Positions 16,731-25,612 are shown, numbered from the stretch's first letter. The stretch: 48,242 nt of DNA from an uncultured Oscillospiraceae bacterium (GCA_949285935.1 CASEAH010000064.1:1-48242); one strand, 5' to 3'. The notes: generated by a model not told the origin, from the sequence alone. Numbers and translations are program-made.

Positions 16731-16979
16731 TTGCGCTGTTCCAAAGGCTGCTGTATTGCGGTTTTGCTGGTGCTTTTTTGTCTTTTGTCCGGCGGCGACG
16801 CTCCGAAAAAGGTTCTGGCCCCCTCCAGGAACCCTCCCTGCCGGGAGGAGTTGGAAATCACTCCAGGTAAGGGCGGTATGCCGGGGGATCGGGCTCTGGT
16901 GCGGGTGGAACAGGATGGCTCCCGTGTTGTGCTGTGGCGGCATCATCCCGCGCCCTCGATGAGGGCAAACACTCCCTGA
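16731..16979 (+). CDS. Possible small secreted protein (82 aa)
   Basis: An open frame with a TTG start is preceded by a full AAGGAGGTGA at 16717-16726. The product begins with Arg/Lys and a hydrophobic stretch (CCIAVLLVLFCLLSGG), resembling a signal peptide, followed by about 55 residues with no recognised domain. The frame is GC-rich and shows no clear codon bias. It lies 90 bases after the RNA terminator. The ribosome site is the main support, and the call remains tentative. Confidence 0.3.
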   Translation: MRCSKGCCIAVLLVLFCLLSGGDAPKKVLAPSRNPPCREELEITPGKGGMPGDRALVRVEQDGSRVVLWRHHPAPSMRANTP

Positions 16980-17361
16980 GCGTCCCTGTCTGCCGCGGCC
17001 TTTAAAAAAACGGGGGCCGCATGCCATTTCTCCTGCCGCGGGCGAAGGATCCCTGCGGGGGCGCGGCTCTTCGGATTTTTTCCATTGTGATTCTTCTTTT
17101 CGTCCCGGTCCAGCCTCCTGATTTTTCTTGGATGAACCATACTGTGGCCTGTATGGCTCAAAAGCGTTTCGGCTGCACCCAGGAGTATAATCAGATCTTT
17201 GGCTGTGGGCGGCTCATCCTTTGTGCGGTGAAACAGTCCCCAATGGCATGTAAGAGTTCGTCCAGAGGAAACAAATCAGATGCCGGCCCGACTTTTAAAG
17301 GAGCGATTGACTTCCAGCCTTGCATTTTCCGCCGTTTTCTCCTTCAAAATCAGCACCTGTG
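16980..17361. other. Intergenic region without recognised gene
   Basis: About 380 bases between the small ORF and the ychF promoter. No frame here has both a ribosome site and a plausible product, and no repeat or hairpin with a T run was noticed. Confidence 0.5.
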
Positions 17362-17390
17362 TTGCTATTGCCCATCCAAATTGCTATAAT
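17362..17390 (+). promoter_or_regulatory. Sigma-A promoter of ychF
   Basis: TTGCTA (17362-17367), 17-base spacer, TATAAT (17385-17390), giving a leader of about 35 bases to the ychF start. Confidence 0.8.
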
Positions 17391-17431
17391 GTTTGTGTAT
17401 GACTATTTTCCATGAAAGGACGCAGTGCTGT

Positions 17432-18532
17432 ATGAAGCTTGGTATCGTGGGCCTGCCCAACGTGGGTAAGAGCACCCTGTTCAACGCCATCGTAGGGGGA
17501 GGCGCCCAGTCTGCCAATTATCCCTTCTGTACCATAGAGCCCAACGTGGGGGTGGTGGCCGTCCCTGACGAGCGGCTGGACAAGCTGGCAGAAATGTATC
17601 ACCCGGATAAGGTAACTCCTGCCATTATTGAATTTGTGGATATTGCCGGTCTGGTCAAAGGGGCCTCCAAAGGCGAAGGGCTGGGCAACAAATTCCTGTC
17701 CCACATCCGGGAGGTGGACGCCATTGTCCATGTGGTGCGGTGCTTTGAGGATGGGGATATCGTCCATGTGGATGGGGAGATTGGTCCCGCCCGGGATATC
17801 CAGACCATTGAACTGGAGCTGATCCTCTCCGATCTGGATCTGGTGGAGCGGCGCATCGACCGCTGCATCAAGGCCTCCAAGGGCGGAGATAAAAAGCCTC
17901 TGGAGGAAGCCCGTCTCTTTGAGAGACTCAAGGCGCATCTGGAAGAGGGCCGTACCGCCCGCAGCTATCCCTGCTCGGATGAAGAGCGGGAGATCATCGC
18001 CACGGTTCCGCTGCTGTCCGGGAAGCCGGTCATCTACGCCGCCAACATGAGCGAAACCGACCTTGCGGCGGGGGACCTTTCCCAGAACCCCCGCTACCAG
18101 GAGGTAGAGGAAATCGCCCGGGCTGAAGGCGCTCAGGTTATCCCCATCTGCGGCCGGATGGAAGAAGAAATTGCCCAGATGTCCCGGGAAGACAAAATGA
18201 TGTTCCTGGAGGACCTGGGTCTGGATTCTTCTGGTTTGGATCGTCTGATCAAAGCCAGCTATACCCTTCTGGGGCTGATTTCTTACCTCACTGCGGGCAA
18301 ACCGGAAGTTCGCGCCTGGACTATCCGCAGAGGCACCAAGGCTCCTCAGGCTGCAGGCAAAATCCACAGCGATTTTGAACGGGGCTTCATCCGGGCCGAA
18401 GTGGTGGCCTATGAGGATCTGATGGCCTGCGGCTCTATGGCCGCCGCCAAGGAAAAGGGGCTTGTACGCAGCGAAGGCAAGGAATATGTAATGAAGGACG
18501 GGGATATTGTCCTCTTCCGCTTCAATGTCTAA
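17432..18532 (+). CDS. ychF: Redox-regulated ATPase YchF (Obg-family)
   Basis: This is a 366-residue universally conserved P-loop NTPase of the Obg group that prefers ATP. It is ribosome-associated and implicated in translation and stress responses. The G1 loop GLPNVGKST is at residues 7-15 and the G3 region [16 protein letters not shown] at about 66-82. A coiled-coil segment of about 130-200 and a C-terminal TGS domain ([21 protein letters not shown] region) complete the family architecture. The start at 17432 follows GAAAGGA at 17413-17419; the in-frame codon at 17393 overlaps the promoter and is rejected. It is monocistronic, with a promoter before and a terminator after. Confidence 0.97.
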   Translation: MKLGIVGLPNVGKSTLFNAIVGGGAQSANYPFCTIEPNVGVVAVPDERLDKLAEMYHPDKVTPAIIEFVDIAGLVKGASKGEGLGNKFLSHIREVDAIVHVVRCFEDGDIVHVDGEIGPARDIQTIELELILSDLDLVERRIDRCIKASKGGDKKPLEEARLFERLKAHLEEGRTARSYPCSDEEREIIATVPLLSGKPVIYAANMSETDLAAGDLSQNPRYQEVEEIARAEGAQVIPICGRMEEEIAQMSREDKMMFLEDLGLDSSGLDRLIKASYTLLGLISYLTAGKPEVRAWTIRRGTKAPQAAGKIHSDFERGFIRAEVVAYEDLMACGSMAAAKEKGLVRSEGKEYVMKDGDIVLFRFNV

Positions 18533-18547
18533 AAAATCTTATAACAT

Positions 18548-18580
18548 CAAAACGGAGATCCTGTGGATCTCCGTTTTGTT
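18548..18580 (+). terminator. Terminator of ychF
   Basis: AAAACGGAGATCC (18549-18561) pairs with GGATCTCCGTTTT (18565-18577) around a TGT loop, followed by further T residues. Confidence 0.9.
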
Positions 18581-18691
18581 TTGCCTGTTTTATCCCCCGC
18601 CTGGTCTGGGAAGTATAAAAAACTTTGGGCCCCTGTGCAGCGCCAGCACAAACCCATCGGCTGTTTTGAAGGCACAAGCTTTCAGTCCCCC

Positions 18692-18990
18692 ATGGAATGA
18701 TACAAGGGATGCAGACATAAGCTTTTCCCTATCTCTTGAGGGGGATTGCCCACAGGAAGCCCTGACCACGGCTTCTTCCTATTCCCCGGATTGATCGGGC
18801 TTGCGTTGTTTCGTCCCTGTCTGGCAAGGAGAATCGATCTGCATGGAACAAGACAAGGGATGCGGGCATAAGATTTTCCATATCTCTTGAGAAGGCTCCC
18901 CACAGGAAGCCCTGATCAAGGCTTCTTCCCATTCCCCGGATTGGCTGGACTTGCATTGCTTTGCCCCTGTCTGGCAAGGAGAAAATCGAA
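18692..18990. repeat. Degenerate tandem duplication, period about 151 bp
   Basis: Copy 1 (about 18692-18841) and copy 2 (about 18843-18990) share blocks such as ACAAGGGATGC, ATATCTCTTGAG or CTATCTCTTGAG, CACAGGAAGCCCTGA, GGCTTCTTCC, ATTCCCCGGATTG and TGTCTGGCAAGGAGAA in the same order. A third, strongly decayed piece (about 19231-19274) resembles the distal part of the unit. No convincing gene lies in 18585-19420 on either strand. Confidence 0.75.
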
Positions 18991-19420
18991 ATTGCTCGCA
19001 GGGTGTCCCGCTAAAGCCGTCAGGCGGGAGCCATTGGGAGGGAACACAGCCGCCATCCGCCGGAATGACTGCTGCCTGGTTCAGTGGGTTGGTTCAGGAT
19101 GGAAGGAGTTCAGCGCTCAGCTCTTCCGCGGAATACCGCATCACAACCTCCGTGGCCACAAAGCCTTCCGCTGGCATCCCTATCCCGGGAGGCTGATCCA
19201 TCCGGCTTGCCGGCCATCCTGTCAAATCCCTGTTTCTTCCGGTTATTTGACTTGCTTCGCTTCTGTCTCACAAGTGCAGCAAAGGAGCCCTCGCTATCCC
19301 TGTGCAGAACAGGAATGGCAGGAGGCTCCAGGAAGAAAAGGGCTTTCCGCCGGAGGGGAAAGGCGCACCCTGTGGGGCAGGACTCGCCATTCTCTCCCCT
19401 TTGCGGAATGCTGATGTTTG
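18991..19420. other. Intergenic region without recognised gene
   Basis: GC-rich non-coding DNA between the tandem repeat and the DegV gene. It contains only the weak third repeat fragment near 19231-19274. Open frames on both strands lack ribosome sites and recognisable products. Confidence 0.5.
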
Positions 19421-20260
19421 TCAATAGCCTACAATGATTCCGGAACGCTCGGCGTAATAGCTGGTCAGGCCACCGGTGGGCATGATGGTGACCTGCACCT
19501 TTTGGAATGTGGCTTCAAGCAGCTTCTGAAGCGCCTCGGCAGCAGCCAGGTTGTCACAGTGAGAGATGATCACCGGCTTGCCGGTCAGATCCTTGTGGGC
19601 AGCCATCTCTTCTACCATGACAGCCAGCGCACGCGCCTGCCCCCGGGCCTTGTGGATCAGTTCGATGGTGCCTTTGGCAGAGGCCTGACCGATGGCCCGG
19701 ATATTCAGGGCGGAAGCCAAAGTACCTACCAGCTTGTTCATCCGTCCGTTGCGGATGAGGTTGTCAAAACTGGAAAGGCAGAAGAGCACCCGTACTTCCT
19801 TGCGGTATTCTTCCGCCCGGTCCCGGACCTCTTCAAAGTTCAGGCCCTGGGCAATCAACTCATTTACCTTCCGGGCCAGCAGCACCATGGCGCCGCCGGT
19901 GGCAAGGCTGTCGATAATGTGGATCTTTTTACCCGGATCCTCCTCCAGGACCATCTCACGGGCCACCATGGCGCTGTTATAGCTGCCGCTGAGTGCGCTG
20001 GTAATGGTGATGCCAATGCTGCAGTCCGCCTGGCGGAACTGCTCAGCCCATTCGTCCGGGCTGGGGCAGGCGGAAGAAGTGGCTTCCGGAGATTGCTGCA
20101 TCTCCGCCATCATGGCAAGGGGATCCAGCCCCGCAACATCCACAAATTCCTTTTCGCCCAGGCGCAGCTTGAGAGGGACCGTGTCGAAGGCAACGCCCGG
20201 GGCACAGGGCATTCCGCCGGTAAGATCGCTGGAGCTGTCAGCAACGATTTTCCAATCCAT
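19421..20260 (-). CDS. DegV family fatty-acid-binding protein
   Basis: This 279-residue protein is of the DegV/FakB type. Members hold a single fatty acid and, with FakA, present it for phosphorylation and phospholipid synthesis. Visible family features are the N-terminal IVADSSSDL, ITSALSGSYNSA near residue 90, HIIDSLATGGAMVLL near 115-130, the RNGRMNKL segment and the C-terminal GIIVGY. The start at ATG 20260 is preferred because the protein then opens at the conserved DWKIVADSS and a G-rich ribosome site lies upstream. No fakA gene is in the window. The next gene, a patatin-like lipase in the same orientation, fits a lipid context but has its own ribosome site. Confidence 0.92.
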   Translation of the reverse strand: MDWKIVADSSSDLTGGMPCAPGVAFDTVPLKLRLGEKEFVDVAGLDPLAMMAEMQQSPEATSSACPSPDEWAEQFRQADCSIGITITSALSGSYNSAMVAREMVLEEDPGKKIHIIDSLATGGAMVLLARKVNELIAQGLNFEEVRDRAEEYRKEVRVLFCLSSFDNLIRNGRMNKLVGTLASALNIRAIGQASAKGTIELIHKARGQARALAVMVEEMAAHKDLTGKPVIISHCDNLAAAEALQKLLEATFQKVQVTIMPTGGLTSYYAERSGIIVGY

Positions 20261-20347
20261 GATGTAAACCCCCGTTTGAAGCAAACTTTGTCACAAGGTA
20301 TCCAAAACCATATTCTGCAGATATTATATGGCAAAACTCCCTAAGCG

Positions 20348-21241
20348 TCAACCCCGGCAGTCCCCGCTCCCACAGGCCGCGCCACGGCCGGCCGCAAGAA
20401 ATTCCCTCAGCCGGGGCCATGCCTCTTCCGCGGTACGGAACCCTTCTTCGTAGAGCGCCAACAGCTTTTCCCTGTTCCGCTCAATCCGCTTCAGTTCCAC
20501 TGGCCGGGACGGCTGCAGCACAAAAACATCCCCCGCCGCCTCCCGGGCTTTCACCAGTTCCAGCGTCTGGTTATAGCGGAGGTGGCGGTCTGCCATCCCT
20601 GCCACCAGGGCGGGATACCTGCGGTATCGGGCCCGTATCAGCGGCATCATGGCATTGGGCTTTTTCCGGTATCCGGGATGCTGGGTCAGAACCACCACGC
20701 TGCGGGTACAGCCGTCCGCCATGGCATGGGCCAGAGGGATGGAATCAGCTACTCCCCCGTCCAGATACTTCCGCCCCTGGATCTCCACCATCCGGGACAA
20801 AAGCGGCAGGGAACTGGAAGCCCGCACCGCTTCTATATCCCGGTGCAGGTCGGTAACGGGGTAGTAAACAGCTTTTCCCGTAACGCAATCGGTAAGCACG
20901 GCATAAAACTCGCAGGGGTTCCGGTCAAACGCCTCATAATCGTAAGGATTCAGCCGCTCGGGGATGTCATGGTAAGCAAACTTTGCTCCAAAAATGTCTC
21001 CGGTAAGCAGCAGGCTGCGGAAGCTGCAGTAGTGCCAATCCTGAAGATAATCCACATTTACCGCCAGGGCGCGCCCCCTTTGACCGGAAAGGAAGCTGCA
21101 GGCGTGGCAGGCCCCTGCCGAAACGCCGTAGCAGCTGTCAAAGGATATTCCCCGGTCCAGAAAAAAATCCAGCACGCCCGCGGTAAAAACGCCTCGCATG
21201 CCGCCGCCTTCCAGTACCAGACCTGCTTTTTCTTTTTGCAT
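20348..21241 (-). CDS. Patatin-like phospholipase family protein
   Basis: This 297-residue predicted acyl hydrolase has a Ser-Asp dyad. It has the oxyanion glycine motif LEGGGMRG at about residues 8-15, the nucleophile elbow GVSAG at about 41-45 and the catalytic Asp in DGG (YLDGGVADS) near 160. It resembles the YjjU/RssA-type bacterial patatins and lacks a signal peptide, so it is probably cytoplasmic or membrane-peripheral. The ATG at 21241 is chosen because AAGAAGG is suitably spaced. It precedes degV in the same direction, so a lipid-turnover unit is possible. Confidence 0.92.
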   Translation of the reverse strand: MQKEKAGLVLEGGGMRGVFTAGVLDFFLDRGISFDSCYGVSAGACHACSFLSGQRGRALAVNVDYLQDWHYCSFRSLLLTGDIFGAKFAYHDIPERLNPYDYEAFDRNPCEFYAVLTDCVTGKAVYYPVTDLHRDIEAVRASSSLPLLSRMVEIQGRKYLDGGVADSIPLAHAMADGCTRSVVVLTQHPGYRKKPNAMMPLIRARYRRYPALVAGMADRHLRYNQTLELVKAREAAGDVFVLQPSRPVELKRIERNREKLLALYEEGFRTAEEAWPRLREFLAAGRGAACGSGDCRG

Positions 21242-21320
21242 TTTTATTCGCCTTCTTTGCAGTAAATCACAGAAAACCATTTTTCCCGGAATCTTTGGGC
21301 TCAGAATTTTTCATGCCGGA

Positions 21321-21410
21321 GCAGCACCCGGGAAGGGAAAAATGCTTCACAAATCGGTGGACAGGGCCTCCAACCGGGCCACCCGGCCATAAAGGCCGTC
21401 CGCCAGTTCC
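21321..21410 (-). pseudogene. Decayed duplicate of the tmcAL 3' end
   Basis: This segment repeats the tmcAL coding bases at 21499-21587 with an offset of 177-178 bases. Translated on the minus strand it still reads ELADGLYGRVARLEALSTDL, against the gene's GLCGRVARLEALSTDL, then hits a stop after a one-base indel. It is a remnant of a short tandem duplication or of an older, longer 3' end. Confidence 0.7.
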
Positions 21411-21445
21411 GGAATCGTACAGGACCGCATGGCACTGCCGTCCTG

Positions 21446-22660
21446 TCAGCGAAGCCGGGTTTCCCGAGCCAGGGGCAGTGTGTAATCCAGGCCGCAGGGC
21501 AGCACCTGGGGGGTAATGGTATGATACAGATCGGTGGAAAGGGCCTCCAGCCGGGCCACCCGGCCGCAAAGGCCGCCTTTTCGCTCCAGCTCCGCCAGGG
21601 AATGGGATAAAGGCAGGCGCCGGCTCTTCCGGGCCAAAGCCAAAATTTGGGCTCCCCGGTCGTTCATCCCCAGGATCCGCAGATACGGAGGCGCTCCCCG
21701 GCCAAGGTCCGCCGTCAGGCCCAGCCAGGCCGCCATCAGGATCCTACGCAGCCGGGCACGGGTATACCGCTTGGTTTTGATCCGGTCCAGCAGTTCCTCC
21801 ACCGTGGCGGCATTTTTCACCGCCGCAAAAATCCGATGCTCCAGACCCTCGGAAATATCGGGCAGCATCGCCAGTTCCTCTGGGGACATGGCCCTCAGGC
21901 GGGCCAGCAGCGGCCGCTCCAACAGTTCCTTATGGGCGCATTCCCCCGCTTCCAAAGCCTCACGCAGCATCTCCAGTGATTGGGAAGGCATATAGGCCGC
22001 CGCCTCTGTTACCCGGCCTGCTTCCACCCGCTCCCGAAGCCAGGAGGCGGAAGCGATCCCACCTCCGGGGGTGGCGCTGTCATGTCCCGTCCCGCTTCTG
22101 CGGATGGCCAGGGGCCGGATCCCGCTTTTCAGCCCGGACAGGGCCCGGATATACTCCACCCCCAGAATATCATTGGGGTTGGAAAGAAGAGCCGCTGTCT
22201 GCTCATCCCATACCTCCGCCACCGCCTGCTGACGGGCGGCCGCATAGGTGCAGCCCCGCTCCAGGAGGCGGAGAAGCCGTCCTTCCACCCGGGGGTCCTC
22301 CACCGCTGCGGCAGCAGGCTTCAAGGCCTCAAGGTCTCCCGTCTCGCTGCCGAAGGAAAGCAGATCCACTCCTCCCAGCGCGTCCAGCAGCGCCACCGCG
22401 CCTGCGGCGAACCGCTCTGCCCCTGCGCAGGCCCAGGGAAGGGGCAGCTCGATGACCAGGTCCACCCCCTCCCGGAGTGCCGCACGGGCCCGCCAGTGTT
22501 TTTCCGCCAAGGCGGGAGCCCCCCGCTGCAGGAAGTTCCCTCCCATTACCGCCACCACATGGGTGGCGCCCCGGCGCCGGGTCTCCTCCAGCTGGAACCG
22601 GTGTCCGTTATGGAAGGGATTGTATTCGGCCACGATCCCCGCTACCACAGGCTTTTCCAT
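21446..22660 (-). CDS. tmcAL: tRNA(Met) cytidine acetate ligase
   Basis: This 404-residue enzyme activates acetate with ATP to acetyl-AMP and acetylates C34 of elongator tRNA-Met (ac4C). It belongs to the nucleotidyltransferase superfamily: the N-terminus GIVAEYNPFHNGHRFQL contains the HxGH-type motif at about residues 17-20, followed by VAVMGGNFLQRG and the conserved LLSNPNDILGVEYI. The RNA-binding and C-terminal region includes IKTKRYTRARLRRI. The length is slightly below the Bacillus protein (about 415). It is divergently transcribed from acetate kinase, a neighbour that links it to the acetate pool. Its 3' end is partly duplicated downstream. Confidence 0.93.
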   Translation of the reverse strand: MEKPVVAGIVAEYNPFHNGHRFQLEETRRRGATHVVAVMGGNFLQRGAPALAEKHWRARAALREGVDLVIELPLPWACAGAERFAAGAVALLDALGGVDLLSFGSETGDLEALKPAAAAVEDPRVEGRLLRLLERGCTYAAARQQAVAEVWDEQTAALLSNPNDILGVEYIRALSGLKSGIRPLAIRRSGTGHDSATPGGGIASASWLRERVEAGRVTEAAAYMPSQSLEMLREALEAGECAHKELLERPLLARLRAMSPEELAMLPDISEGLEHRIFAAVKNAATVEELLDRIKTKRYTRARLRRILMAAWLGLTADLGRGAPPYLRILGMNDRGAQILALARKSRRLPLSHSLAELERKGGLCGRVARLEALSTDLYHTITPQVLPCGLDYTLPLARETRLR

Positions 22661-22704
22661 GGCGCTCCTCCTTATATTTTACCGTTTTCTCAAGGAAAAA
22701 ACAG

Positions 22705-22733
22705 TTGAAATTTTCTTATCAATGTAATAATAT
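22705..22733 (+). promoter_or_regulatory. Sigma-A promoter of ackA
   Basis: TTGAAA (22705-22710), 17-base spacer, TAATAT (22728-22733), within the AT-rich gap between divergent tmcAL and ackA. Confidence 0.7.
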
Positions 22734-22778
22734 AAAAAGGTGTGGAATCATGTCAATAGAAAAGGAGTTTTAGGATTC

Positions 22779-23966
22779 ATGAAAGTACTGGTTATCAATG
22801 CCGGCAGCTCTTCTCTGAAGTATCAGCTCATTGAGATGTCCGACGAGTCCGTAGTGGCCAAGGGCAACTGCGAGCGCATCGGCGTGGACGGCAAAATCGG
22901 CCACAAGACCTTTGACGGCCGTGTGGTGGAGAAGAACTGCGATTTCCCCACCCATAAGGAAGCCTTCATGGAAGTGGTCAACGTCCTTACCTCCGGCGAG
23001 GGCAAGGTCATTGACGACGTTAAGGAAATTTCTGCTATCGGCCACCGCGTCCTCCATGGCGCCGAGCTGTACAAGGTCTCTTCCCTCATCGATGACAAAC
23101 TCATCGACGACGTTCTCAGTCTCTCCGAGCTGGGCCCTCTCCACAATCCCCCTCAGGCAGTAGCGATGCGGGCCTGCCGTGAGGTCTTCGGCAAGGACGT
23201 GCCCATGGTGGCGGTGTTTGACACCTCCTTCCATCAGACCATGCCCGAGAAGGCTTACATCTTCGGCATTCCCTATGAGTATTATGAGAAATACCACATC
23301 CGCCGTTATGGCTTCCACGGCACCAGCCACCGGTATGTCAGCGGCCGGTATACCGAGCTGACCGGCAAGGCGCCCCGCCTGATCACCTGCCATTTGGGCA
23401 ACGGCAGCTCCATTTCCGCCATTGTGGACGGCAAGGTCCAGGACACCTCCATGGGCTTCACCCCTCTGGACGGCTTTATCATGGGCACCCGCTGTGGCGG
23501 CATTGACCCCTCTGTGGTCACCTTCATTGCCAACAAGGAAGGCCTGACCCCCGACCAGATGTCCGACCTGATGAACAAGAAATCCGGCTTCCTGGGCATT
23601 TCCGGTGTTTCCAGCGACTGCCGCGACCTGAACACCGCCGCTGACGCCGGCAACAAGCGGGCCCGCCTGGCTCTGGATATGGTCATCTATCAGATCAAGA
23701 AGTTTGTGGGCGGTTATGCAGCTGCCATGGGCGGCGTGGATGCCATCGTCTTTACCGGCGGCATCGGCGAGAACGACAAGGACCTGCGCAAGGCTGTTCT
23801 GGACGGCATGGAATACATGGGCGTCAAAGTGGACGATGCCCGCAACGATACCCGGAAAGAAGCCCGTATTTCCGCTGATGATTCCAAAGTGGACGTCTGG
23901 GTCATTCCCACCAACGAGGAACTGCTGATCGCCCGGGATACCGTGGAGATCGCCAAACTGAAGTAA
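22779..23966 (+). CDS. ackA: Acetate kinase
   Basis: This 395-residue cytoplasmic enzyme converts acetyl phosphate plus ADP to acetate plus ATP, the main substrate-level ATP step of acetate-forming fermentation. Family signatures are VINAGSSSLKY at residues 4-14, GFHGTSHRYVS near 178-188, CHLGNGSS, MGTRCGGIDP and the C-terminal FTGGIGEN. The length matches the family. The ATG at 22779 follows AAAGGAG at 22761-22767; the upstream in-frame codon at 22740 lacks support. No pta (phosphotransacetylase) gene is adjacent. A terminator follows directly. Confidence 0.98.
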   Translation: MKVLVINAGSSSLKYQLIEMSDESVVAKGNCERIGVDGKIGHKTFDGRVVEKNCDFPTHKEAFMEVVNVLTSGEGKVIDDVKEISAIGHRVLHGAELYKVSSLIDDKLIDDVLSLSELGPLHNPPQAVAMRACREVFGKDVPMVAVFDTSFHQTMPEKAYIFGIPYEYYEKYHIRRYGFHGTSHRYVSGRYTELTGKAPRLITCHLGNGSSISAIVDGKVQDTSMGFTPLDGFIMGTRCGGIDPSVVTFIANKEGLTPDQMSDLMNKKSGFLGISGVSSDCRDLNTAADAGNKRARLALDMVIYQIKKFVGGYAAAMGGVDAIVFTGGIGENDKDLRKAVLDGMEYMGVKVDDARNDTRKEARISADDSKVDVWVIPTNEELLIARDTVEIAKLK

Positions 23967-23993
23967 TCCATTTCCTTTTCTCTGTGACATAGA

Positions 23994-24029
23994 GCCCTCA
24001 CCCATATTCATGTATGGGTGAGGGCTTTT
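23994..24029 (+). terminator. Terminator of ackA
   Basis: GCCCTCACCCATA (23994-24006) pairs perfectly with TATGGGTGAGGGC (24013-24025), followed by TTTT. Confidence 0.92.
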
Positions 24030-24524
24030 GAGTTGTTTGCTTGCGTATCTCCTGGCTGAGCCAAAGGAAGATAAAAATTCCCTTGACCCGTGCCATGTTT
24101 CGGGGGTGCTGTCCTGCGGCCTGAATCATAAGCCGTCTCCGGTGTGTGCGACCCGCCGCGACGGGTGGACACGCCATTGGGGGCTGTCCTGTACCGATTC
24201 CAAACCGGGGGGCACCCTTTTCCGCCGGGCTGCTGCACCCCCATACAAAATACCTCCTCCGGGAAATCCACGGAGGAGGTATTTTTCTGAACACTTTGTG
24301 GGGCCAGTATTGTTGGCCAGGCGCCTTTGGACGCCGCCGGAACAACGGCATCCAAAGGGCCGCTGCACGCTCCATGCCGGCAGTGGCGGACGGGGTTTTA
24401 CCTGTTGATACCTGCAGCGGCTGTTTTCCCCGGGGATAGCCCACAGCTGTTGCGGTTTCTGCAGCAGTTGTCGTTCAGGCGCCTGTTGCCTACCGAAGAG
24501 ATCCAAGACAACCATCCCGGAATT
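24030..24524. other. Intergenic region with one bidirectional hairpin
   Basis: No gene is supported in these 495 bases; the long frames on both strands cross the hairpins and lack ribosome sites. The only clear structure is the terminator at 24248-24286. Confidence 0.55.
24248..24286. terminator. Bidirectional terminator hairpin
   Basis: AAATACCTCCTCCG (24248-24261) pairs perfectly with CGGAGGAGGTATTT (24271-24284), with T/A runs on both sides. It may serve the minus-strand nitroreductase gene, which ends 240 bases away. Confidence 0.75.
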
Positions 24525-25061
24525 TTACATGCCGGAGCCTTCTTCTACATAATATACGCGATTTTCCCGGCGGGGAAGTTCCCCGGGGTATTCCCCCTGC
24601 GCATATCCCAAAAGGCAGAAGCCGATTCCTTCGCACTCTCCCGTGATCCCCAGGGTACGCAGCCATTCCTGCCACTCCGGAAGCTGAAAAGTCTCCCGGG
24701 CCCGATGGATCCAGCAGCTGCCCAGCCCCAGATCATGGGCGGCCAGCATCAGGTTCCCCATGACCAGACTGCCGTCATACACATAGGTGGGCCAGAATTT
24801 TTCTGCCAGAACCACCAATACCGCCGGCGCTCCATAAAAGGGGTCGTTTTCCGTTCCCAGGATCCTGCTGTTGGTCTGGGACAGGCGGTGGATCACCTGA
24901 GGATCCGTCACCGCAATGATAAGGGGGGTCTGCCGGTTTTTTCCACTGGGCGCACAGAGTCCCGCCCGGATTACGGCGTCCAGTGTGTCCCGTGGAATGG
25001 GTTCGGGACGAAATTTTCGGATGCTTCTTCTGGTGCGGATGATCTCCAAGGTTTCTCCCAT
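24525..25061 (-). CDS. Nitroreductase family protein
   Basis: This 178-residue FMN-dependent oxidoreductase is of the short nitroreductase type. The N-terminal FMN-phosphate motif is TRRSIRKFRPEPIP, followed by AGLCAPSGKNRQT; the central dimer helix region LAAHDLGLGSCWIHRA and the C-terminal ECEGIGFCLLGYAQG match the family. The start at 25061 is fixed by AAGGAGGAG upstream; the longer frame to 25163 reads through this site. It is a single gene. The substrate is unknown; such proteins reduce nitro compounds, quinones or flavins. Confidence 0.92.
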   Translation of the reverse strand: MGETLEIIRTRRSIRKFRPEPIPRDTLDAVIRAGLCAPSGKNRQTPLIIAVTDPQVIHRLSQTNSRILGTENDPFYGAPAVLVVLAEKFWPTYVYDGSLVMGNLMLAAHDLGLGSCWIHRARETFQLPEWQEWLRTLGITGECEGIGFCLLGYAQGEYPGELPRRENRVYYVEEGSGM

Positions 25062-25195
25062 AATGGCTCCTCCTTCCAAGATAGGTGGCTGGAAAGTTCT
25101 CCGGGAACCGCCGCTTGCAGGCGGTTCCCTCCCCTGCATATGATTCTCATCCGTTTGCCGCAATTTGGGGAGTTCTGCGGCTTTCCTGCATGCCT

Positions 25196-25456
25196 TTACC
25201 GGTCATATTCCATGGGCATCCCGCATTTGGGGCAGCGGATGCTGCTTCCTTTGGTCCATTTGGGAATGCCGCCCCACCATCCGCAGCGGGGGCAGCGGAA
25301 CACGGCGGCCTTGATGGCATACGAGGCCAACAGGCAGAGAAATCCGCCGGTCATCAGTTCCGGAGAGTCCACAGCCCATCCTCCCACGATCCCCACTACA
25401 CTTGCCGCGGCACATACAATGCTGATCTGCGCCCAGGTTCTGGATAACTTTTTCAT
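25196..25456 (-). CDS. Small membrane protein with C-terminal zinc ribbon
   Basis: This is an 86-residue product. Two hydrophobic segments (about 9-27 and 33-50) are followed by two CxxC knuckles, FRCPRCG and IRCPKCG, 16 residues apart, forming a probable zinc ribbon facing the cytoplasm. AAGGGGAAAG precedes the ATG at 25456. The gene family is not recognised. The frame extends further upstream but the N-terminus there looks non-coding. Confidence 0.65.
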   Translation of the reverse strand: MKKLSRTWAQISIVCAAASVVGIVGGWAVDSPELMTGGFLCLLASYAIKAAVFRCPRCGWWGGIPKWTKGSSIRCPKCGMPMEYDR

Positions 25457-25583
25457 AACCGCTTTCCCCTTCTTTTTGTCTTGCGGGTCTTGTCCGTGTA
25501 TTTTGAATTTATTGTAGCACACCCCCTCCCTCTTTGCAAATCCGCCTCTTTTTCCTCCTTCCCAGAAAATTCCGGACGCAACA

Positions 25584-25612
25584 TTGACTTTTTCCAGCGG
25601 GCGTGATACTAT
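25584..25612 (+). promoter_or_regulatory. Sigma-A promoter of the 66-residue coiled-coil gene
   Basis: TTGACT (25584-25589), 17 bases, TACTAT (25607-25612), followed by a leader of about 75 bases to the ATG at 25694. Confidence 0.7.

Noticed and set aside
18692-18990. CRISPR array
   Set aside because: The repeat unit is about 151 bases with only two degenerate copies; there are no short regular repeats with unique spacers and no cas genes.
23998-24444. Minus-strand frame of 148 codons after ackA
   Set aside because: It crosses two perfect terminator hairpins, lacks a ribosome site and has no recognisable product.
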